DNA from: Endosaccharibacter trunci
GTDB lineage: Bacteria > Pseudomonadota > Alphaproteobacteria > Acetobacterales > Acetobacteraceae
Length of the DNA: 64,000 bases
NCBI GenBank assembly: GCA_024515975.1
Contig: JAMSKV010000004.1
Span: 231,343 to 295,342 of the forward strand
Direction of reading: 5' to 3'
The stretch's first letter is position 1. Every line of letters starts with the position of its first letter. The notes under the pieces are model-generated. The model was not told where the DNA came from and made no database searches. It saw only the letters and a program-made list of their open reading frames with translations. Below, in pieces: positions 1 through 8,976 of this stretch. The position numbers and the translations under genes are program-made.

Positions 1-1
1 C

Positions 2-2626
2 GGCACCTCCACCCCGCATATCCAGGCGCTGGACGACATGCTGCGCAAACGCGCCGGGGCCGTGCGCCGCCCGGCGCCGGTAGCGCGCAAACCGGTCTGG
101 ATTCCCGCCGTTGCCAGCCTCTACGGGCAGACGCCGCTGCGTCAGGAGAACAGCTATTTCTCCATCGGCGAGCGCTGCAACGCCAACGGCTCCAAGAAAT
201 GGCGCGAGCTGCAGGAAGCCGGCGACTGGGACGGCTGCGTCGCCGTGGGCCGCGAGCAGGCCGCGGAAGGCTCCAACGCGCTCGATGTCTGCACCGCCTT
301 CGTCGGCCGGAACGAGGTCGCGGAGATGGACGAGGTGGTGCGCCGTTTCACCGCCTCCGTGAACGCCCCGCTGGTGATCGATTCCACCGAGACGCCGGTG
401 ATCGAGAGCGCGCTCAAGCTTCACGGCGGCAAGCCGATCATCAACTCGATCAATTTCGAGGATGGCGAGGGCCATGCCGAGGACCGCATGGTGCTCGCCC
501 GCAAGTTCGGCGCCGCCGTGATTGCGCTCACCATCGACGAGGTGGGCATGGCCAAGACCGCGGAAGACAAGCTCCGCGTGGCCGAACGTCTGGTCGCGTT
601 CGCCTGCGACAAGCACGGCCTGCCCCAATCCGATCTGATGATCGATCCGCTCACCTTCACCATCGCCACCGGCAACGAGGACGATCGCAAGCTCGGTCTG
701 TGGACGCTGGACGGCATCCGCATGATCCGGGAGCGCTTCCCGGACATCCAGATCATTCTCGGCCTGTCCAACATCTCGTTCGGCCTCAACCCCGCTGCGC
801 GCGCGGTGCTGAACTCGGTGTTCCTCGACCAAGCGGTCAAGGCCGGCATGACCGGGGCGATCGTGCATGTCAGTAAGATCCGCCCCCTGCACCTGATCGC
901 GCCGGAAGAGGTGCAGGTCGCCGATGATCTGATCCATGACCGCAGGCGCGACGGCTACGATCCGCTCAAGCGTCTGCTGGAGCTGTTCGCCGACCGCAAG
1001 GCCGCCGATGTGGTCAAGAAGAAGCGCGCCGAAACCGCCCCGGAGCGGCTGAAAGACCGCATCGTCGATGGCGATCGCAAGGGTCTGGAAGCCGATCTGG
1101 ACGAGGCGCGCGTCACCATGGCGCCGCTCGATATCATCAACACCGTCCTGCTGGACGGCATGAAGGTGGTGGGCGAGCTGTTCGGCGCCGGCAAGATGCA
1201 GCTCCCCTTCGTGCTGCAATCGGCCGAGACCATGAAGGCCGCCGTGGCCTATCTGGAACCGTTCATGGAGCGGGTGGAAGGCCAGGCGCGCGGCTCCATC
1301 GTGCTCGCGACCGTGAAGGGTGACGTGCACGATATCGGCAAGAACCTGGTCGACATCATCCTGACCAATAACGGCTACAAGGTCTGGAATCTCGGCATCA
1401 AGGTGCCGCTGGCCGACATGATCGCCGCGGCGCAGGCGCACAACGCCGACGCCATCGGCATGTCCGGCCTGCTGGTGAAATCCACCGTGGTGATGCGCGA
1501 GAACCTGGAAGAGATGGCGCGCCAGGGCCTGACCCTGCCGGTCCTGCTCGGCGGCGCGGCCCTCACCCGAAACTACGTGGAGGAGGACTGCGTGGCGGCC
1601 TATGGCGGCGGCCGGGTCGCCTATGCGCGCGATGCGTTCGACGGGCTCGGGTTGATGGACAAGGTCACCTCCGGCGAGATCGACACCTATCTCGGCGCGA
1701 TCCAGACGCGACGCGCCGGCAAGGCGAAGGCACGCGTCCGCACGCCGGAAATCGCGGAGACGCGCGGTTTCGCCACCGCGGACGTGCCGGCCGCCCAGGC
1801 GCGCAGGCGTCGCCTGAACGAGGGGCTCGAGGTGCCGACCCCGCCCTTCTGGGGCGCACGCATCACCGAGGCGCAGCCCGGCGCCGTGATCCCGTTCCTG
1901 AACGAACGCTCGCTCTATCAATTCCAGTGGGGCTTCCGGAAACAGGGCCGGTCACTGGAGGAATTCCTCGCCTGGTCGCGCCAGGAGCTGCGCCCGGTGC
2001 TGAAGCGCATGCTCGATCTCTGCGCCGCGGACGACATCCTGCGGCCGCAGGCCATCACCGGCTACTGGAAGGCGGCCGGGCATGGCAACGAGCTGATCCT
2101 GTTCGAGCCGGATGGCGTCACCGAGGCCGCCCGCTTCGCCCTGCCCCGGCAACCACGCGAGGACGGCGCCTGCATCGCCGATTTCGTGCGCGATATCGAG
2201 GACGGGCCGGAGCGGCGCGACGTGGTCGGGCTGCAGGTGGTCACGGTCGGGCAGAAGGCGTCCGATGTGGCCCGGACCTGGTTCGAGAACAACCGCTACC
2301 AGGACTATCTCTATCTGCACGGGCTCTCGGTGGAGATGGCCGAGGCCATGGCCGAATACGCGCACAAGCGCATGCGCGCCGAGCTCGGCTTCGCCGGCGA
2401 GGACGATCGCGACATGGAGCGCATGCTGGGCCAGGGCTATCGCGGCTCGCGCTACTCGTTCGGCTACCCGGCCTGCCCCAGGCTGGAAGACCAGGAGCCG
2501 CTGCTGCGCCTGCTCGGCGCGGAGCGGATCGGCGTCTCGATGTCGGACGGTTTCCAGCTCCATCCCGAGCAATCGACCAGCGCGCTGGTGATCTTCAACC
2601 CGCAGGCGAAATACTTCTCGGTCTGA
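2..2626 (+). CDS. metH: Cobalamin-dependent methionine synthase, C-terminal part (5' end outside window)
   Basis: Transfers a methyl group from 5-methyltetrahydrofolate through cobalamin to homocysteine, giving methionine in the cytoplasm. The frame is open to the left edge and reads GTSTPHIQALDDM before the first internal ATG at 38. That is the end of the homocysteine-binding domain, so the ATG at 38 is not the real start and this is probably a full-length MetH cut by the window. Visible in order are the folate (pterin)-binding domain from about nt 155 to 950, the cobalamin cap at about 1040-1290, the B12-binding domain with its DVHDIG motif (DxHxxG, axial His ligand) at 1322-1339, and the AdoMet-dependent reactivation domain from about 1840 to the stop. 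No frameshift is seen. The identity is secure; only the upstream extent is unknown. Confidence 0.96.
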   Translation, partial: GTSTPHIQALDDMLRKRAGAVRRPAPVARKPVWIPAVASLYGQTPLRQENSYFSIGERCNANGSKKWRELQEAGDWDGCVAVGREQAAEGSNALDVCTAFVGRNEVAEMDEVVRRFTASVNAPLVIDSTETPVIESALKLHGGKPIINSINFEDGEGHAEDRMVLARKFGAAVIALTIDEVGMAKTAEDKLRVAERLVAFACDKHGLPQSDLMIDPLTFTIATGNEDDRKLGLWTLDGIRMIRERFPDIQIILGLSNISFGLNPAARAVLNSVFLDQAVKAGMTGAIVHVSKIRPLHLIAPEEVQVADDLIHDRRRDGYDPLKRLLELFADRKAADVVKKKRAETAPERLKDRIVDGDRKGLEADLDEARVTMAPLDIINTVLLDGMKVVGELFGAGKMQLPFVLQSAETMKAAVAYLEPFMERVEGQARGSIVLATVKGDVHDIGKNLVDIILTNNGYKVWNLGIKVPLADMIAAAQAHNADAIGMSGLLVKSTVVMRENLEEMARQGLTLPVLLGGAALTRNYVEEDCVAAYGGGRVAYARDAFDGLGLMDKVTSGEIDTYLGAIQTRRAGKAKARVRTPEIAETRGFATADVPAAQARRRRLNEGLEVPTPPFWGARITEAQPGAVIPFLNERSLYQFQWGFRKQGRSLEEFLAWSRQELRPVLKRMLDLCAADDILRPQAITGYWKAAGHGNELILFEPDGVTEAARFALPRQPREDGACIADFVRDIEDGPERRDVVGLQVVTVGQKASDVARTWFENNRYQDYLYLHGLSVEMAEAMAEYAHKRMRAELGFAGEDDRDMERMLGQGYRGSRYSFGYPACPRLEDQEPLLRLLGAERIGVSMSDGFQLHPEQSTSALVIFNPQAKYFSV

Positions 2627-2783
2627 CACCCCACGGCTGCGCGCGACCGCTCCGGCGATCCGCGCCGGACCGGGGATTCTTCAGCGCTCGTTAGTTTCGG
2701 TTGCGTAACTCTGTAATGCTCTCTAACGTTTGGTTAGTGGGTCCGTGCTTCGGGGTGACCCGCACTGCCGGGAACACACGGGC

Positions 2784-4478
2784 ATGGCCACCGACCAGGA
2801 TTTCACCTCCACCACCGTGGAGTTCCTCTACGCGAACGCGGGCGTCTACACGAACGTCACGACCGTCGCGAAAATGGCGGCCTTCGGAACGTCCGGTGCC
2901 ATCGTCTCGGTCACCATCAACGCGCCCAGCGTGTTTCCCGGCCCGGCGATCGATGCCGGCGCCTATTCCTACATGACGATCCTGAGCAAGGCGGGCAGCT
3001 ATCAGGGCCAGCCCACTACGACCGATTTCTATCTCGGCTACAGCTCGACCTCGGCCTCGAGCGGCAACAAGATCAACAACGCCAGCAACACCACCCTGAC
3101 CACCACCTCCAGCGGCGCGACCTACAACAATCCCATCGAGGGCTACGGCGCGATGGAGCTTTCCGCCGCCGCCTTCGCGCAGGCCCGCAGCATCAACTTC
3201 AAGGGCATCGACAACACCCTGGTGCTGAATGTCGGCACCCAGGTCTCCACCCTGGCCCTGAACGGTTTCGCCGCCGCCGGAGACCAGGTGGTGTTCGAAG
3301 GCGTCGGCGCGATCAGCCCGCATCTGCTGTCCTATGCCTTCAACGCGACAACCAGCACCGGCACGCTCACCTTCTCCAACGGGGCGGCCGACACGACGGT
3401 GACGCTTTCGGGCCTCAGCGCCAGCACCGCCATCGGCAATTTCAGCCTCGCCAACGCCGCCGTCGCCGAAGGCGGCAACACGCAGAGCTTCATCGGCAGC
3501 CTCGTGCTCTCCTACGTGCCCTGCTTCCTGCGCGGCACCATGATCGATACGCCGTTCGGCGAGCGGGCGGTGGAAGATCTGCGGGAAGGCGATCTGGTCA
3601 CCGCCCTCGTGCAGGGCGTGCCGGTGCCGCGCCCGGTGCGCTGGGCCGGTCGCGGCAGCATGGACGCCGCGCATCACGCCTTTCGCGACGCGGCCTTTCC
3701 CATCCGCATCCGGCGCGACGCTTTCGCCGACAACGTGCCGCATCGCGACCTGCTGGTGACGCCCGAACATTGCCTGCTCACCGAGGCCGGTCTGGTGCCC
3801 GCACGCATGCTGGTCAACGGCGCGTCGATTCTGATCGACCGCAATGTCATCCGCTACGACTATTTCCATGTCGAACTGGCGGAACACGCGATCATCCTGT
3901 CGGAAGGCCTGCCCAGCGAAAGCTATCTGGACGGCGAGAACCGCCTCCATCTGGACCGGGTCGCCGCAGGTACCCGGCCGGGCGTGCCGGCGGCGCCGCT
4001 GGCGGTCTCCCGCAATCTGGTCGAACCGGTCTGGAACGCGTTGCGCCAGCGCGCGGCGGCGCTCGGCATCACCGCCATCGCCGCCCCGGCGACGGCGTTG
4101 ACAAACGATCCCGCCCTTCGCCTGCTGCTGGACGACGGCAGCGAGATCGCCGCCTGCCGCCGCGATGCGCAGCGCCACATGTTCCAGATCCCCCGCGGCG
4201 CCCAGCCGGTCCGGCTGCATTCGCGCGCGTCGGTGCCGTCCGAGGTGATCGGCCCGTTCGTGGACGATCGCCGCCTGCTCGGCGTGGCGGTGAACGGCAT
4301 GGTGCTGTGGACCGGCCTCGATCCGGCCGAGCTGGAGCCGGGCGGCGAGGGCTGGCACGGCCAGGAGGCCGCCGCACGCTGGACCGACGGCAACGCGGCG
4401 CTCGACCTGCTGCCGGCGAACGAGGACCGGTTCCTCGATATCCATGTTGCGGGAACCATGCCCTATACCCTGGCCTGA
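2784..4478 (+). CDS. Hint-domain (Hedgehog/intein-like) protein
   Basis: The start is taken as ATG 2784 (MATDQDF); an upstream in-frame start at 2730 would add an unlikely 18 residues. The protein is 564 aa. Residues 1 to about 240 are rich in Ser, Thr, Asn and Gly, as in surface or beta-structured proteins. A Hint_2-type domain begins at Cys247 (PCFLRGTMIDTPFGE) and continues through RAVEDLREGD and the LLVTPEHCLLTEAG block. The last 150 or so residues include VRLHSRASVPSEVIGPFVDDRR, a block I associate with acetic-acid-bacterium Hint proteins. Hint domains can self-cleave at the Cys, but no such activity is shown here. There is no N-terminal signal peptide, so export would need a type I or other leaderless route. 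Substrate and role are unknown. The gene stands alone, with no transporter nearby. Confidence 0.85.
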   Translation: MATDQDFTSTTVEFLYANAGVYTNVTTVAKMAAFGTSGAIVSVTINAPSVFPGPAIDAGAYSYMTILSKAGSYQGQPTTTDFYLGYSSTSASSGNKINNASNTTLTTTSSGATYNNPIEGYGAMELSAAAFAQARSINFKGIDNTLVLNVGTQVSTLALNGFAAAGDQVVFEGVGAISPHLLSYAFNATTSTGTLTFSNGAADTTVTLSGLSASTAIGNFSLANAAVAEGGNTQSFIGSLVLSYVPCFLRGTMIDTPFGERAVEDLREGDLVTALVQGVPVPRPVRWAGRGSMDAAHHAFRDAAFPIRIRRDAFADNVPHRDLLVTPEHCLLTEAGLVPARMLVNGASILIDRNVIRYDYFHVELAEHAIILSEGLPSESYLDGENRLHLDRVAAGTRPGVPAAPLAVSRNLVEPVWNALRQRAAALGITAIAAPATALTNDPALRLLLDDGSEIAACRRDAQRHMFQIPRGAQPVRLHSRASVPSEVIGPFVDDRRLLGVAVNGMVLWTGLDPAELEPGGEGWHGQEAAARWTDGNAALDLLPANEDRFLDIHVAGTMPYTLA

Positions 4479-4643
4479 GCGTCCGCTCCGGACGCGATCG
4501 GGCGCGGGCATCATGTCGCAACACAATCCTCGCCGGATCGCCGCCTGGCGTCTATGAGGTGGGACACCGTTGCGGATGATACGGACCACCATGCCCTCAT
4601 GCCTGTCGCGGCCCCTTCGACGCGCCCTCGCCGGAACGGCCCC

Positions 4644-5033
4644 ATGACGATTCGGGCCGGGACCGTGCAGCCGGTGCTGCGCACCCTGTGGCGGCGATCC
4701 GTGTCCGGGACGGAAGCCCCGCCCATAGGTCCGGGTGAGGACAGTCCCGAAACGCTTCCCGTTCTCAGCCGGTCGTTCGGGGAAACGGCGATGGCGTGCG
4801 TATCGGCCAGCATACGCGCCGATCGCGACGCGCTGGTCGGCAAGAGCGCCGATCTGTTCGAGCATCTGTTCGAGATCTGGGCCGCGTTCGGGCTCGATCC
4901 GCGCGAGGTCTGGGTCGAGCTGCACAAGCGCGAACAGCTCGGCACGCTGCTCATGCAGCTCAACCTGGCCCAGAACCAGCTGCCCCGGCGCGTGCTCAAG
5001 CCGTGGCGGGTGGACAGCACCAAGCTGCCCTGA
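4644..5033 (+). CDS. Degenerate HisE/MazG-like protein
   Basis: A 129-aa frame from ATG 4644 (MTIRAGTVQP); starts at 4554 and 4600 are also open and no ribosome binding site settles it. The C-terminal half resembles phosphoribosyl-ATP pyrophosphohydrolase (HisE): compare ALVGKSADLFEHLFEIWAAF and GLDPREVWVELHKRE with the HisE blocks around ESADLLYHLxVLxAAxG and VxxELxRR. The metal-binding EExxE helix is replaced by GETAM, and the Glu before SAD is Lys, so three of the usual acidic ligands are missing and only the SAD aspartate remains. I infer that it is catalytically dead and has some other role, or is decaying. It lies between the Hint gene and cvpA, not in a his operon. Alternative: an unrelated all-alpha protein with chance similarity. 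Confidence 0.6.
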   Translation: MTIRAGTVQPVLRTLWRRSVSGTEAPPIGPGEDSPETLPVLSRSFGETAMACVSASIRADRDALVGKSADLFEHLFEIWAAFGLDPREVWVELHKREQLGTLLMQLNLAQNQLPRRVLKPWRVDSTKLP

Positions 5034-5175
5034 GACACCGCCAGGACCAACCGCCGGACGCGCGGCAGGATTGTTTCACACTGTTTGGGCTGGCGTTGCG
5101 AAGGAAGGGAGACGATATAGCGCCCATCGTGACGCCCCATCCTCGCTCCCATCGTCGCCCGCACGGGTCCGCCCG

Positions 5176-5718
5176 ATGAACTGGGTCGATATCGCCGTGC
5201 TGATCCTGCTGGCGCTTTCGGCCCTGCTGGGGCTGGCGCGCGGGTTCATCCGCGAGGCCCTCGGCCTCGCCGCCTGGGTCGGTGCCGCCCTGCTTGCCGC
5301 GCGACTCGGCCCGGAAGCATTGCCGTTCGCCAGCCGGATGATTCCCGACCCCAGCATCGCCGGCCCGGTCGCCTTTCTGGTGGTGTTCGCCGTGCTGCTG
5401 GTGGTGTTCCTGCTGGTGGCCGCGGCCCTCGGCAGCCTCGCGCGCGGCTCGGTTCTGGGCGGGATCGACCGCTTGTTCGGCTTTCTGTTCGGCCTGCTGC
5501 GCGGCTTCGCGGTCCTGGTGATCGCCGCCATGCTGGCGGTCTCCGTCTGGCCGGTATCGGAATGGCCGACCGCCGTGGCGCAAAGCCGGTTCCTGCCGCC
5601 GGTCCGGGCCTCCGCCGCGCACGTCTCGGCGCTGCTTCCCGATCGCTACCGCCCGGAGGCCGCGCTGTCCGGACCGGACGATTTCCTTTCCCCTCCGCGG
5701 ACGGACCGCACCCCATGA
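5176..5718 (+). CDS. cvpA: CvpA family membrane protein
   Basis: A 180-aa protein starting MNWVDIAVLILLALSALLGL, the usual opening of the CvpA/colicin V production family. Four hydrophobic segments are visible at roughly residues 5-25, 30-45, 60-85 and 100-120, followed by a polar cytoplasmic tail. CvpA proteins sit in the inner membrane, and in other bacteria they affect colicin V secretion and envelope stress. Their biochemical role is unsettled. The gene is immediately upstream of purF (67-bp gap), which is the arrangement seen in many proteobacteria and supports both calls. Longer in-frame starts exist upstream from 4735 but run through the previous gene. Confidence 0.9.
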   Translation: MNWVDIAVLILLALSALLGLARGFIREALGLAAWVGAALLAARLGPEALPFASRMIPDPSIAGPVAFLVVFAVLLVVFLLVAAALGSLARGSVLGGIDRLFGFLFGLLRGFAVLVIAAMLAVSVWPVSEWPTAVAQSRFLPPVRASAAHVSALLPDRYRPEAALSGPDDFLSPPRTDRTP

Positions 5719-5785
5719 TCGCCCCGCCGCGCCACGTCCCGGCCCGTCCCGACGCGCACGCCCCCCGAAACAGGAGTTTCCCCCG

Positions 5786-7303
5786 ATGACCGACCTGTCC
5801 GGCGCGCCGCTCGGCCCCCATGACGATGACAAGCCGCACGAGGAATGCGGCGTCTTCGGCATCTGGAACGCACAGGATGCCGGCGCCATGACCGCGCTCG
5901 GCCTGCACGCGCTCCAGCATCGCGGCCAGGAAGCCACCGGCATCGTCTCGTTCTCCGAAACCGGGCCCGAAGCCCGTTTCCACACCCATAAGGGCCTCGG
6001 CCTCGTCGGCGACGTGTTCGGCGACGCACGCATCATGGCCAGCCTGCCGGGCACGGCGGCGGTGGGACACAACCGCTACGCCACCACAGGCGCCACCCTG
6101 ATCCGCAACGTCCAGCCGCTCTACGCCGAATTCGAGTTCGGCGGCCTCGCGGTCGGCCATAACGGCAACCTCACCAACGCCACCAACCTGCGCCGTGCGC
6201 TGGTGCGACGCGGCTGCATCTTCCAGAGCACGACGGACAGCGAGGTGTTCATCCACCTCATCGCCATCTCGCTCTACACCAACGTGGTGGACCGGCTGAT
6301 CGACGCGGTGAAGCAGGTGATCGGCGCCTATTCGCTGGTCGTGCTCAGCCGCGAATCGCTGATCGGCGTGCGCGACCCGCTTGGCGTGCGCCCGCTGATT
6401 CTCGGACGCATTCCCCATCCGGACGGCCAGGTCGGCCCCAACAACAGCAAGGAAGCCTGGGTGCTGGCGTCCGAGACCTGCGCGCTCGACATCGTCGGCG
6501 CGGAGTTCGTGCGCGATGTCGAGCCGGGCGAGATCGTCATCGTCGACAATGACGGCGTGCGCTCCATCAAGCCGTTCGGCGACCGGCGCGGCCGGTTCTG
6601 CGTGTTCGAATACATCTATTTCGCCCGTCCGGACTCGGTGCTGGACGGCTACGGCGTCTACGAGGCCCGCAAGCGCATCGGCGCCGAGCTGGCGCGCGAG
6701 AACCCGATCGAGGCGGACGTGATCGTGCCGGTGCCCGATTCCGGCGTGCCCTCGGCGATGGGCTACGCCAACGAAAGCGGCATTCCGTTCGAGCTCGGCA
6801 TCATCCGCAACCACTATGTCGGCCGCACCTTCATCGAACCCACCGATCAGATCCGTCATCTGGGCGTGAAGCTGAAGCATTCCGCCAACAAGGCGATGAT
6901 CGAGGGCAAGCGGGTGATCCTGGTGGACGACTCGATCGTCCGTGGCACCACGTCCCGCAAGATCGTCGAAATGGTCCGCGCCGCCGGCGCCAGGGAGGTG
7001 CACATGCGCATCTCCTCGCCGCCGACCACCCATTCCTGCTTCTACGGCATCGACACGCCGGAGCGCGGCAAGCTGCTCGCCGCCAATCACGACACGGAGG
7101 AGATGGCCCGGCTGATCGGCGCCGACAGCCTCGCCTTCATCTCCCTGGACGGGCTGTATCGCGCGCTTGGCCATAAGGAAGGGCGCGATGCCGGCAAGCC
7201 GTTCTATTGCGACGCCTGCTTCACCGGCGACTACCCGATCAGCCTGGTCGATCTGGACGAGGACAGCCGCGCCCGCCCCGATCTGCTGACCGGGGCACAT
7301 TGA
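5786..7303 (+). CDS. purF: Amidophosphoribosyltransferase
   Basis: Catalyses the first committed step of purine synthesis: PRPP plus glutamine gives 5-phosphoribosylamine. The 505-aa protein has a short propeptide ending before Cys21 (HEECGVFGIWN), which becomes the N-terminal nucleophile of the glutaminase domain (to about residue 240). The PRPP-binding motif VILVDDSIVRGTTS lies near residue 377 in the phosphoribosyltransferase domain. Cysteines in RFCVFEY, HSCFYG and YCDACF match the four ligands of the iron-sulfur-containing Bacillus-type enzyme. ATG 5786 is preceded by an AGGAG ribosome binding site at good spacing. The stop overlaps the TTG start of the following SDR. Confidence 0.97.
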   Translation: MTDLSGAPLGPHDDDKPHEECGVFGIWNAQDAGAMTALGLHALQHRGQEATGIVSFSETGPEARFHTHKGLGLVGDVFGDARIMASLPGTAAVGHNRYATTGATLIRNVQPLYAEFEFGGLAVGHNGNLTNATNLRRALVRRGCIFQSTTDSEVFIHLIAISLYTNVVDRLIDAVKQVIGAYSLVVLSRESLIGVRDPLGVRPLILGRIPHPDGQVGPNNSKEAWVLASETCALDIVGAEFVRDVEPGEIVIVDNDGVRSIKPFGDRRGRFCVFEYIYFARPDSVLDGYGVYEARKRIGAELARENPIEADVIVPVPDSGVPSAMGYANESGIPFELGIIRNHYVGRTFIEPTDQIRHLGVKLKHSANKAMIEGKRVILVDDSIVRGTTSRKIVEMVRAAGAREVHMRISSPPTTHSCFYGIDTPERGKLLAANHDTEEMARLIGADSLAFISLDGLYRALGHKEGRDAGKPFYCDACFTGDYPISLVDLDEDSRARPDLLTGAH

Positions 7304-7965
7304 ACGCAAACGACGCAAGCCCGCCCGTCGCCCTCGTCACCGGGGCGAGCCGCGGCATCGGTCGCGCCACCGCCGTGGCCCTGGCCCGACGCGGCGTGCG
7401 CTGCGTGCTGCTGGCGCGCACGGTGGGCGGACTGGAGCAAACCGACGACCTCGCCCGGGCGGCGGGGGGCGCTCCCGCCACCCTCCTGCCGATGGATCTT
7501 GCCGAAGGCGACGCCATCGACGCGATCGGCCCGACCCTGGCGCAGCGTTTCGCCCGGCTCGACCTTCTGGTGCATGCGGCAGCCCATCCGCCGCCTCTGA
7601 CCCCGGTGGCGCATCTCGCCGCTGGCGACTGGGACCGCGCCTTGGCCGTCAACCTCTCCGCCGGCTGGCGCCTGCTGCGCACCCTCACCCCGCTTCTGCT
7701 CCGCGCGCCCGATCCGCGCGCGGTGATCCTGACCGGCCCCATCGCGCCGGAACCGTTCTGGGGCCCGCTCGCCGCCACCCGCGCGGCGCTGGCCGCGATG
7801 GCCGCAAGCTGGGCCGCCGAGAATCCCGCCATCCGCCTGCATCTGTTCGATCCCGGCCCGACCGCCACACGCTTCCGCGCCAGCTTCTTTCCGGGTGAGG
7901 ACAGGAGCCCGCTGGCTGCGCCGGACACCATCGGAGAGCGGATTGCGGCTCTTTGCCGGGACTGA
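7300..7965 (+). CDS. SDR-fold protein with degenerate active site, coupled to purF
   Basis: A 221-aa short-chain dehydrogenase/reductase-like protein. The start is inferred as TTG 7300, which overlaps the purF stop (TTGA) and implies translational coupling. The Rossmann motif VALVTGASRGIG is intact, so it may still bind NAD(P). The catalytic YxxxK site is not: the aligned stretch reads WGPLAATRAAL, with Leu157 where the Tyr should be and Arg161 where the Lys should be, and the usual active-site Ser strand reads ILTGPIA. The family end motif DPGPTATRFRASFFPGED is kept. As I recall, relatives beside purF in other Rhodospirillales keep YAASK. I infer a non-catalytic or altered-function paralogue. 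Repeat copy A follows directly. Confidence 0.85.
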   Translation: MNANDASPPVALVTGASRGIGRATAVALARRGVRCVLLARTVGGLEQTDDLARAAGGAPATLLPMDLAEGDAIDAIGPTLAQRFARLDLLVHAAAHPPPLTPVAHLAAGDWDRALAVNLSAGWRLLRTLTPLLLRAPDPRAVILTGPIAPEPFWGPLAATRAALAAMAASWAAENPAIRLHLFDPGPTATRFRASFFPGEDRSPLAAPDTIGERIAALCRD

Positions 7966-8004
7966 CGGGATGATGCGGTCTGCGGGGACGAAGAGGAAAA
8001 GAAT

Positions 8005-8120
8005 CTTCTTTTTCTGAAGAAAAAGAAGCAAAAAGACTTTTGTCCGTGGATTCGGAGGACTGACGAAGCTCCGAGCCCAAACGGACAAAAGTTCTTTGGT
8101 TCTTTCTTCCAAGAAAGAAC
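8005..8120 (+). repeat. Three-hairpin dispersed repeat, copy A (complete)
   Basis: A 116-bp element with three inverted repeats in a row. Stem 1 at 8005-8028 has arms CTTCTTTTTCT and AGAAAAAGAAG around GA. Stem 2 has arms ACTTTTGTCCG (8036-8046) and CGGACAAAAGT (8082-8092), with a nested TCGGAG/CTCCGA pair (8052-8057, 8069-8074). Stem 3 at 8099-8120 has arms GTTCTTTCTT and AAGAAAGAAC around CC. It lies 39 bp after the SDR stop. The same structure recurs near 40.0, 42.5, 47.8, 50.5 and 51.9 kb and, decayed, near 14.7 kb. Transcribed, stems 1 and 3 would be strong hairpins with U-rich sides. Confidence 0.9.
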
Positions 8121-8197
8121 ATCCTTCCAGGCTTGGCTCGCGGAACCGAACCGCGGCTCATTCGCTCCTTCTCTTGCATCCGAGAAAGAACGGTTCC

Positions 8198-8971
8198 ATG
8201 CGCAACACCGGCAACACCATACTGATCACGGGCGGCGGCTCCGGCATCGGCGAGGCGCTCGCACGCAGGCTGCACGATGCGGGCAATACCGTGATCATCT
8301 CCGGCCGGCGGCACGACGCGCTGGAGCGGGCGATCGCCGGGCGCGCCCAGATGCACGCCGTCACGGTGGACATGGACGACCCCGCCTCCATCGCCGCCAT
8401 GGTCGAGCGCGTGCTGACCGATCACCCGACGCTGAACGTGCTGGTGAACAATGCCGGCATCATGCGGTTCGAGACCCTGGACCGGAAACGCGATCTCGCC
8501 GACGCCGAAGCCACCATTTCCACCAACCTGCTCGGGCCGATCCGGCTCATCGACGCTCTGGTCGAGCATCTCTCCGCCCAGCCCGAGAGCGCGATCGTCA
8601 ACGTCACGTCCGGCCTGGCCTTCGTGCCGCTCACCGCCACGGCCACCTATTCCGCCACCAAGGCCGCGATCCATTCCTATACCGAGAGCCTCCGCGCGGA
8701 GCTGAAGGGCCGCGTGGAGGTGATCGAACTCGCCCCGCCCGGCGTGCAGACCGACCTCACTCCCGGCCAGTCCACCCGCCCCGGCTATATGCCGCTCGAC
8801 GCCTTCGCCGACGAGATCATGCAGATCTGGAGCACCACCCCGACTCCGCCCGAACTGCTGGTGCAGAACGTCCGTTTCCTACGCGACGCCGAACGCGAGA
8901 ACCGCTTCGCCGAGACGCTGGTGACGCTGAACGAGCGCGCCAAAGCGGCGCGGGAGGCCGGCCGCAGCTGA
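8198..8971 (+). CDS. SDR family oxidoreductase, DltE-like
   Basis: A 257-aa classical short-chain dehydrogenase. The cofactor motif ITGGGSGIG lies at about residues 10-18, NNAG (VLVNNAGIM) in the middle, the catalytic Ser strand is VNVTSG, and the catalytic pair is present as YSATK. The substrate cannot be read from the sequence; the overall pattern, including the APPGVQTDLTPGQ stretch after the active site, is like the DltE/YdfG group. ATG 8198 is chosen because an upstream in-frame start at 8096 begins inside the repeat element. The Shine-Dalgarno region is weak (GAGAAAGAA). Unlike the SDR just upstream, all catalytic residues are kept. Confidence 0.9.
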   Translation: MRNTGNTILITGGGSGIGEALARRLHDAGNTVIISGRRHDALERAIAGRAQMHAVTVDMDDPASIAAMVERVLTDHPTLNVLVNNAGIMRFETLDRKRDLADAEATISTNLLGPIRLIDALVEHLSAQPESAIVNVTSGLAFVPLTATATYSATKAAIHSYTESLRAELKGRVEVIELAPPGVQTDLTPGQSTRPGYMPLDAFADEIMQIWSTTPTPPELLVQNVRFLRDAERENRFAETLVTLNERAKAAREAGRS

Positions 8972-8976
8972 GGCGT

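Noticed and set aside
38..40. ATG as the start of metH
   Set aside because: The in-frame sequence upstream (GTSTPHIQALDD) is conserved MetH sequence, so the gene begins outside the window.
2691..4925. 744-aa minus-strand frame across the Hint gene
   Set aside because: Antisense shadow; low complexity and crosses a gene boundary.
7231..8112. Frames that begin in the repeat elements with phrases such as FVLLLFLQKKK
   Set aside because: These come from translating the repeat palindrome and recur at each copy; they are not protein starts.
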